Below, piece after piece: positions 30,877-37,072 of a stretch of 37,072 nt of DNA. The DNA comes from Lineus longissimus. Lineage: Eukaryota; Nemertea; Pilidiophora; Heteronemertea; Lineidae. Made by a program: the position numbers and the translations under genes. Under the pieces are notes generated by a model. That model did not search any database. It was not told the DNA's origin and was given only the letters and a program-made list of their open reading frames with translations. Within the stretch, counting starts at the first letter, position 1. Each line of letters begins with the position of its first letter. The stretch spans positions 18,513,998 to 18,551,069 of the forward strand of contig NC_088314.1 in the NCBI RefSeq assembly GCF_910592395.1, read 5' to 3'.

Positions 30877-31914
30877 TCACACGCGAAGAGGGCGCCCCAA
30901 AATAAGTTCCAGTAAGCGTTGTCTGAATTTAGCAATCGGAAGTATAGCAATGCAGCAATTCAGGGAATAATTACAAAAGCGAATAGCAAGGGCGATTTCG
31001 CCTGAGCAGAGCCTCCAGGCTTTTGTCTGTGGGGAAAACTCACCTTGGTAATCTGCCCAGTACATCCCCTGCACGCGCTTCGGTAGCAGACAGATAATGA
31101 AAACCGCGCACGATATCAGAAGCATCTTCGTGATGTTCCCCTCTTTGCTGTCCGATGAGTGGCTTTTTTTCGCCTCTGCCTGAAGGCGCCGACGACGGCG
31201 TTTGCTCGAATTTAACGCGACAATTATGCCGATATTACAGGCTAGTATGATCATGAATGGGACATAAACATTGATGATTGACTCAACTTGTTCGTAGATT
31301 TCATCAATTATGTCGAAATCTATTAGATAAAAGTGGAAAGGGCACCAACGAATCGCATACTGTGGATTCCGGACCCGAAAGAACTGAATAGGAAAATAGT
31401 AGAGGAAAAGAACAGCAAAAACCCCTGTGACTATGTTTCTTGACCGGGCTGCATTTATCCATGATATAACTTTCATTGGAAACATCACGGCCAATAAGCG
31501 TTCACATGACATGGATACCAGGAACCACGCAGATGCCGTGTATGGGTATCCAGAGAAGAAGTAGTGCTGAGTACAGATCCACTTGTACGCGGCCATTTTA
31601 GAGACGATGTCATGGTAGCGCGTCAACAGAATACGGTTTACCGGAAACATGATGGAAATGGTATCCGACACTGCCATAGCCTTCATCAACGTACAGGTTG
31701 GGGATGCACTGTACTCAGGTAGAGAAAAAAGAACCAGGGCCATGGTATTCCCTAGTATTCCTAACACAACTAACACCAGCACCGCATACTCGCGGGAAAA
31801 TGTCGCGATATCTTGGAGTATTCTGATCTTCGGATCTGGAGACAAATTCTCCGAACCTGTTGACCCTGATTGGTGGAGAGTTGACTCGTTCATCCAGATG
31901 TGAATAGCTGTCAT
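30877..31914 (-). CDS. Class A (rhodopsin-like) G protein-coupled receptor, intronless
   Basis: A complete 345-residue seven-helix receptor in one exon. An in-frame TAA lies five codons upstream of the Met and A is at -3, which supports this start; a second Met is residue 8. The N-terminus has an NES sequon (9-11). Seen: GN in TM1 (N56), AVSD in TM2 (D84), Cys114 before TM3 and Cys191 in loop 2 as the likely disulfide, ERL at 138-140 in place of DRY, proline in TM5 (P219), a basic RRRRRL run in loop 3 (about 239-243), CLLP in TM6 (275-278). TM7 lacks NPxxY: NCCIAILP stands there, followed by an FRQRLLELIL helix 8. The pattern fits the large invertebrate peptide-type orphan receptors (FMRFamide-receptor-like); the ligand is unknown. 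Confidence 0.9.
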   Translation of the reverse strand: MTAIHIWMNESTLHQSGSTGSENLSPDPKIRILQDIATFSREYAVLVLVVLGILGNTMALVLFSLPEYSASPTCTLMKAMAVSDTISIMFPVNRILLTRYHDIVSKMAAYKWICTQHYFFSGYPYTASAWFLVSMSCERLLAVMFPMKVISWINAARSRNIVTGVFAVLFLYYFPIQFFRVRNPQYAIRWCPFHFYLIDFDIIDEIYEQVESIINVYVPFMIILACNIGIIVALNSSKRRRRRLQAEAKKSHSSDSKEGNITKMLLISCAVFIICLLPKRVQGMYWADYQGEFSPQTKAWRLCSGEIALAIRFCNYSLNCCIAILPIAKFRQRLLELILGRPLRV

Positions 31915-33000
31915 TATAGAATATCGTTAACATGACGGAGTATATAGAGATAGATTCATGCTGATCGGAGGGTAGTAAGTTGATCGGGCTATGGTCGGTA
32001 AATCGAGGAGTTCGCTTGAACGGGCTACTTGTCGATCGAGGATTTTCGCTTGACTGGTGACACTGATCCGATACACGAGGTTACCACCGACTAAAAGGAT
32101 CACTATTCTTGAAATAAAAAAATGAAGCAAAGAGATATCATAGAAAGGAACAAGGAAATGGCGATATCACTGAACAATATATTGTGTTAAGACTTTCAAA
32201 GTTCTCGCTTGGTGACCGCAGTGACTTCGTTTCCTGACATCGCTGGACATCGCGACGATAATGATGGCAGGTTTCGCAAGTCTTACGAACTGACACGAAC
32301 AACAGAGTACAAAGTATGCAACTGTTAGTTTTTGAAGAGTTCCATTTCTCGTGCAACTACATCGTAAGTGTAAAAGCCGCCGGTTTACGAGTGTTGCGCA
32401 GGATTTGATGACGCCAAAGACCTTTGTGCCTTGTACTTCGTCGTTCGTAAAAGTTTCGAGATCTGCCCAACTTGGGTACAGTAAGGATACGAAAGCTATT
32501 TTCTCGAGGACTGTAGACGATAAACAGTGAAATTGAAATCGTCATAGATCTTGGGTATATAGCTGCGACATATTTCGTAAGGTGAGAGGACATTTTATTT
32601 TCTCCAGCATGACATCTTTATTGGTCGTAAGTTTTGCCATAATTTATGATTTAATCTGAATCGATGGACCATACCAGTCCAAAAGTAATATATAAACTTA
32701 GATCAAAGTCTCTTTGTGGTTTCAATCAGTCTTAAAGAAAAAAAAATTTTTTGAACCGCCTTCGGCGATGCTGGTTCTGATTTAAAACGTGTTTCAACTT
32801 GTTTCTGCCGCCGCAGGCAAGTTTAAATATAGCGTTTATGACAGGAACGACTTACTAATACTATCTGTAATTTAGGGTAGGAGATAAATGGGATGTCGAT
32901 AATACATATCTGATACAATAACAGACTGTTATTAATAGTACCAAGATACTTAGAACTAGGGTGATACGTACCAAGTGAATATTTGACCATCCATGGTGTC
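31915..33000. other. 5' flank of the GPCR, gene-less
   Basis: Should include the GPCR promoter and 5' UTR, but no TATA box or initiator can be singled out. Only short minus-strand frames without domains. An A/T run at about 32740-32755 precedes a GCCTTCGGC and GCCGCCGCAGGC GC-rich patch. Confidence 0.45.
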
Positions 33001-34290
33001 CCAAAGGACAACATATTTGTCTCTAACCGCACGGACAAGTTTACGTTGAATAACTCTCGTCAGTTTTGAGGGTCAAAACAAAGTCGGTTGTTCTCCAAAA
33101 AGGACAGGATGCACTCAATGAAGAGCTCTCGATTCCGCTTGTCCAAAGAGAAGTATAACAACCTACCGTAGTTCGAGAAACCGCAAATAGGCGGCTCTTC
33201 ATGAAATACATCTTGTCAGTGTTGGAGAACAACCCACTGTCGTTTGGGGCTGCCTGAGTGGACAGCTCCTCATACCAGACATCTCGTTTTAGTTTGAGAA
33301 CTTACTATTGCCTTTTTAGACGTGCTGAATAGGGAGCTCTGCAGGAAGTCCAACCCATCCTTGTCAGAGAACAACCTACCTTGATTAAGAATTTCCTATT
33401 CAGGGTGTCCGAAAACCAATAGGTCGTTCTCCAAGAAGTACAAGCCGCACTTGATGAAGAGCTCCCTATTCAGGCTGTCCCAAAGGATAATAGGTTGTTC
33501 TCTAACAAGGACAATGTGTATCTGATGAATATCTCCTCTCCAGGCTGTTTAAGAGACTGTAGGTTGTTTTTCAACAAGAGTAGGAGGTACTTCATGAAGA
33601 ACTCATTCTTTTGGGTATCCCGGAAGATGTCCTCAAATACAATTGGTTGTTCTTCACCTAGGACATGACGTACTTGATGAGGAGGAGGGAGGGAAGGAGT
33701 TCCTCTTGAGGCTAGAAGGCCGTAGGTTCTTCTCCAACAAGGACAAGATGTCTTGGCGAAGAACTCCTTCGTCAGGGTGTCCCAAAGGACAGAAGGTTGT
33801 TCTCCGACAAGGACAAGATGTACTTGATAAAAAAGACCCAAACGTCCAGCTTTTTGTCCTCCACCAAGGTTGGGACGTACCTTATCAACGACTCTTCATT
33901 CAGTGCGCCTCAAAAGCAGTAGATTGTACTCTAAGAATGGTACATGATGAAGATTTCCCTATTCAGAGGCTGTCCAAAATACCGACAATAGATTGTTCTC
34001 CAACAAGGACCAGTGTAAATGATGAAGAGGTCCCTACTCAGGGTGTTCCAAAAGACAGTAGGTTCTTCTCCAACAAGGACAAGATGTACTTGATGAAAAA
34101 TCCCTATTCAGGGTGTCCCAAAATACATTAGATTGTTCTCGGACAAGGGTGAGACGTACTCATTCAGTGTGTCACAAAAGTAGTGGGTTGAAAGAAGGAC
34201 ATGATGTACTTGATAGAGAGCTTCCTCTTCAGAACGTCCTAAAAGGCAATAAAGTGCTTTCAGTAAGCTCCAATTTAAGTTACCACTGTT
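33001..34290. repeat. Degenerate satellite of about 70 bp with an inverted block
   Basis: Diverged units recur with the pattern CAAAGGACAGTAGG, TTGTTCTCCAACAAGGACAA, GATGTACTTGATGAAGA, and (G/C)TCCCTATTCAGGGTGTC. Most are in plus orientation. In about 33130-33385 the same unit is in reverse orientation (for example GAGCTC before GTTGGAGAACAACC). Because many units are close to a multiple of 3, frames stay open on both strands (162 codons plus at 33643, 123 codons minus at 33470); their products are just unit translations such as SNKDKMYLMK. Not a gene. Confidence 0.85.
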
Positions 34291-34566
34291 TCTGACGGTT
34301 GTATGGCGATCACGTGAACTCATTATGATATTGCTTAGCAACGGAGCATACGTTCGCGTGGTGGAGAGTCACGTGGGCAATGTCGAGATGCGTGTTAATA
34401 TGAAGAGCTCATGGCGTCTCAAAAGTAGTTGCTCTCCACCAGGAGCAAGATGTTCCTGATGATGAGGTTGTTGTCCAAAAATACAGTAAGTCGTTCGTTA
34501 ACTAGGGCTAAATGTACCTGATGCAAAGCACCCTGGCCTATTTAGGGTGCCCCGTAATTATAGTAA
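34291..34566. other. Eroded edge of the satellite
   Basis: A few weak unit remnants (GTTGCTCTCCACCAGGAGCA near 34429) suggest that the array once extended further. No gene. Confidence 0.45.
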
Positions 34567-34729
34567 AGTAGAACCTCTCTGTTAAGGACACCCTCGGAAC
34601 TGACAAATACTGTCCCTAAAAGAGAGGTGTCCTAATTAGAGAGGTCAAATTGAATGGAAATAAACAAGTTGGGACCACAATAGAAAGGTTGTCTTTAATT
34701 GAGAGGTGTCCGCAAAGGGAGGTTCCACT
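34567..34729 (-). mobile_element. MITE of the AGTGGAACC family, copy 2
   Basis: The 163-bp element has inverted ends: AGTAGAACCTCTCTGTTAAG at the left and the complement of AGTGGAACCTCCCTTTGCGG at the right, each followed by GGACACC inward. Its reverse complement aligns to 21031-21222. Internal repeats of AGAGAGGT / GAGAGGTGTCC occur. Non-coding. Confidence 0.85.
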
Positions 34730-35781
34730 GCAGTTGCTATCTTAAAGAGATAAGATATGCTTGATAATGAGCTAGCAATTAATCAGTGGGTAGTGTTCTA
34801 ACGAGGATGATACCAGAGACTTTCAAATAAATTTGAAACTTTGACGAGACGTATTTCATGAAGAGCGACACCAGGTTGTTCCCAACAGGAACAATAAGTT
34901 ACTGATAAATACTTCTCATCTTATTCTCGATTAATTTCAAGCTAAATCAAGCGATACAATCATTTACAGACAATAAACATGCATAAAGATTATTTGAAAT
35001 GCATGACTACACATAGCTTAAAGTCCGAGGGCCATTGAATGCAGGACCCCATACAATAGCTGGGTATTGTCAACGAATGTGGTTAATGGTTTGGTTAGGG
35101 TTAGCTACATAATCTTCAACAAAGGAACTCGGCGACTCTATTCACTTTAACAAAAGCACCGGACTTGGATTCCGGGGGACTTGCATTTCTTTTACACCGG
35201 TATTGTCCTATCGGTAAGCAGCTAGAGCTTACATGCCCCTTATTCAATCCTCAGTTTACTCAGGACATTGACACTATTCGATTACCCAAAAAAACATCGG
35301 CATGCCTGACTGTTCCATATACACGGTACCCAATCGTATGCAGACCCAACCGGACTGTATGGAGAATAAATTTCCTGTAATAATGGACCTGCCCGATCTT
35401 TTGTGTATGATGAAACCTTGAGGGGTGTGAGAAGAGCATTACACCCCACTGAAGGATCGGGTTGGTCTATTGCTGCTAGAGATCTCTACCCAACTCTACG
35501 CTGTCGTACGGTTAATTCCCGTGAAATGGTGGCATATCTTTAGACCAAATTCAATACGAAGGGCTGGGTTACGCAAAACGGCCTTGTCAGCCCTAACAGA
35601 ACCTTCAACCTACGTAAAAAAAATCAATGATAAAATATTATAAAGAGATGACGCCATTAGAGCAAGTAAAGGGAAAACATGATATGTTGGTTTTCATACG
35701 AAAATAGATTCACAAGTAATGTAAGAGTGCCGCGCAACACGTCAGGGATAACCTGAATTTGGAGCTTTTGAAGAACTTGAC
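34730..35781. other. Gene-less stretch between satellite region and channel gene
   Basis: No supported gene; a 71-codon plus-strand frame at 35165-35380 has no domain. A single TTAGGGTTAG word near 35095 is telomere-like but isolated. If the channel gene has a further 3' exon on the minus strand it could lie here; I did not recognise one. Confidence 0.45.
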
Positions 35782-35953
35782 CCGGTGTAGAAGTTTAAAA
35801 TGTCCTAGGATAAAATGTCCGGGAACAAAGGATTCTATTATGCGCTGAGCTATTGACGGTCATTGCCTCTATAGAACCATATGCCATAATCTGTCAGAAT
35901 ACAATAGGCCCGGACACCTTTCCTAGGGGGGACACTTTTTACTTTTACACCGG
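35782..35953 (+). mobile_element. MITE of the CCGGTGTA family, copy 3
   Basis: The best preserved copy: it begins CCGGTGTAGAAGTTTAAAATG and ends with the inverted ACTTTTTACTTTTACACCGG. Length 172 bp, equal to copy 1. It starts 28 bp beyond the stop codon of the channel gene, so it lies in that gene's 3' UTR or last intron. Confidence 0.88.
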
Positions 35954-35980
35954 CCCCTGAACCTCTGCAGGAAGAGATAT

Positions 35981-37072
35981 TCAGAGGTTGACCGCACGAC
36001 AAAGTGTCAATTGATATTTTGTCTCCTTACAGCAACAACGACAACAACACATGCAGCAAGGAGCACAGCATTTGCAACAGAGACAAAAGAGGGCGTCTTC
36101 AACCTCCATGCTCACATCTAGTTTCTGCAGCATGAGGAGCGTTTGGCGAGAATTGGATGCTGATTGGATCCCCTCAGACAAAATGGCCACCAGGAAGTTC
36201 AAGGTCAGGAAAGCGATGATGATCACCAAGGCAACGTGCAGGAACATGAAGTAGGAAAGAGTGGTTTTCGTCGTTGGGATAAAGTCAACCATGTTTAGAG
36301 TCACGAGGAACGTAGAATAAAAGCTGATGATCGGGTTAGAAAAGTCTGCATCTAGACATTTGGTTTCGTTGGCGACGAAAAAGGACAACGCGAATGGGGT
36401 GAATACTATCATTGCCAAGATAAGGAAGTTGAAAAATAAGTTGATCATTTTTTGGAATCCGATGACCAAATGGTCGATGCCTGGTACCAGCCGCAGAAAG
36501 TAGAAGATGGACCAGGACGACAGCATAAGGTGTGGGGTTACCGTTTTGGAGGAGTGTTCTCCTCGGTCGATCGTTGCAGCGGATATGTCGACCAAGAGAA
36601 AAATTATCAGGAGGATGTGACACGCTTTGAAGAAGCAAGAAATGACGTAACCGGAAGAATTTTTACTCCATGGCCGTCGATACAGCTGGCGCCCCCTACA
36701 ACCTACGAGATAACGTATGGAGTTGATGATGCTCGAAATAGCGAAGCACAAAAGAATGGGTATGATGAAGAGAGCCACAACACCAATTACCTTTTCGGGG
36801 AGAATGTATTCGAGTCCAATAGGAGGAGGGATTGTTTTATTGCTGAAAACGCCAGGCTCAATGGTCGGACATTCAATGATGTAACTGGTGTAGTTTCCGG
36901 GTGACCGCCCTCGATCAATGCCGTAAGTCATAAGGACGTAATATGAAAGTATAAAGATCAGGCGAAGAAGAAACCACAGTACCATCGCGAGACGATTCCG
37001 TGCCATTTTATCCCCGATCCACTCGTTAATAACAGACTGCAACAGCACCTTCTCACAGCCTGCCTTTTCTAA
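35981..37072 (-). CDS. TRP-superfamily ion channel, membrane domain, N-terminus beyond window
   Basis: The frame is open to the window edge (LEKAGCEKVLLQSVINEW at the very end), so the start lies outside; M15 of the numbering from 37048 is internal. Six helices can be seen: S1 about 21-43, S2 86-111, S3 134-157, S4 177-199, S5 203-225, S6 265-292, with a pore loop at 238-256 (NPIISFYSTFLVTLNMVDF). Sequons NYT 52, NKT 70 and NET 227 fall in predicted outer loops. The pre-S1 stretch LLQSVINEWIGDKMARNRL resembles the linker that follows ankyrin repeats in TRP channels, so upstream ankyrin repeats are likely (inference). After S6 comes NFLVAILSEGI and a short helix, then 13 Cys within residues 322-340. 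A donor-like GTAAGG (36030-36025) cuts the last Cys codon, so the final 15 residues to the TGA may be intron read-through. It does not fit a named TRP subfamily clearly. Confidence 0.8.
   Translation of the reverse strand, partial: LEKAGCEKVLLQSVINEWIGDKMARNRLAMVLWFLLRLIFILSYYVLMTYGIDRGRSPGNYTSYIIECPTIEPGVFSNKTIPPPIGLEYILPEKVIGVVALFIIPILLCFAISSIINSIRYLVGCRGRQLYRRPWSKNSSGYVISCFFKACHILLIIFLLVDISAATIDRGEHSSKTVTPHLMLSSWSIFYFLRLVPGIDHLVIGFQKMINLFFNFLILAMIVFTPFALSFFVANETKCLDADFSNPIISFYSTFLVTLNMVDFIPTTKTTLSYFMFLHVALVIIIAFLTLNFLVAILSEGIQSASNSRQTLLMLQKLDVSMEVEDALFCLCCKCCAPCCMCCCRCCCKETKYQLTLCRAVNL

Noticed and set aside
33470-34131. Two long opposing frames (123 and 162 codons)
   Set aside because: Both are translations of the degenerate satellite of about 70 bp; no family motif and no splice context.
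35090-35102. TTAGGGTTAG telomere-like word
   Set aside because: Fewer than two full units and isolated; consistent with chance.

Overview
The window is eukaryotic nuclear DNA from an animal, most likely a marine invertebrate (lophotrochozoan, or an invertebrate deuterostome; the sequence alone does not decide). The grounds are: spliced coding exons with GT-AG introns, three recognisable animal membrane-protein genes with long gaps between them, and a dense load of short non-autonomous DNA transposons, a tRNA-derived SINE, a LINE tail and local tandem arrays. No bacterial-style operon, rRNA or CRISPR is present.

Layout. Positions 1-18.9 kb hold no gene I can support. They contain a 41/53-bp tandem array (1814-2220), the 3' end of a dead non-LTR retrotransposon (about 2910-3204, minus), a SINE (7568-7926, minus), a 30-bp minisatellite (9423-9609) and several hairpin or MITE elements (4855, 10565, 11726, 13149, 16614). 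Positions 18971-28056 (plus) carry most of a multi-exon gene for an MFSD4A-like major facilitator transporter. I reconstructed eleven exons with consistent phases, about 491 residues, ending in a stop codon. The first exon or exons (start Met, first two membrane helices) were not found. One intron holds a second, apparently decayed copy of the exon that encodes TM6. From 30877 to 31914 (minus) lies an intronless, complete class A GPCR of 345 residues. From 33000 to 34290 there is a degenerate satellite of roughly 70 bp that switches orientation internally. From 35981 to the window end (minus) is the six-helix channel part of a TRP-superfamily channel, cut by the edge and ending in a tail with 13 cysteines in 19 residues.

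Relations between genes. The transporter and the GPCR are convergent (3' ends 2.8 kb apart); the GPCR and the channel share the minus strand about 4.1 kb apart. There is no sequence evidence that the three act together. The most interesting points are the tandemly duplicated transporter exon, a 51-bp phase-symmetric mini-exon in the same gene, the Cys-rich tail of the TRP-like channel, and several hairpin-forming repeat families shared between intergenic and intronic sites.
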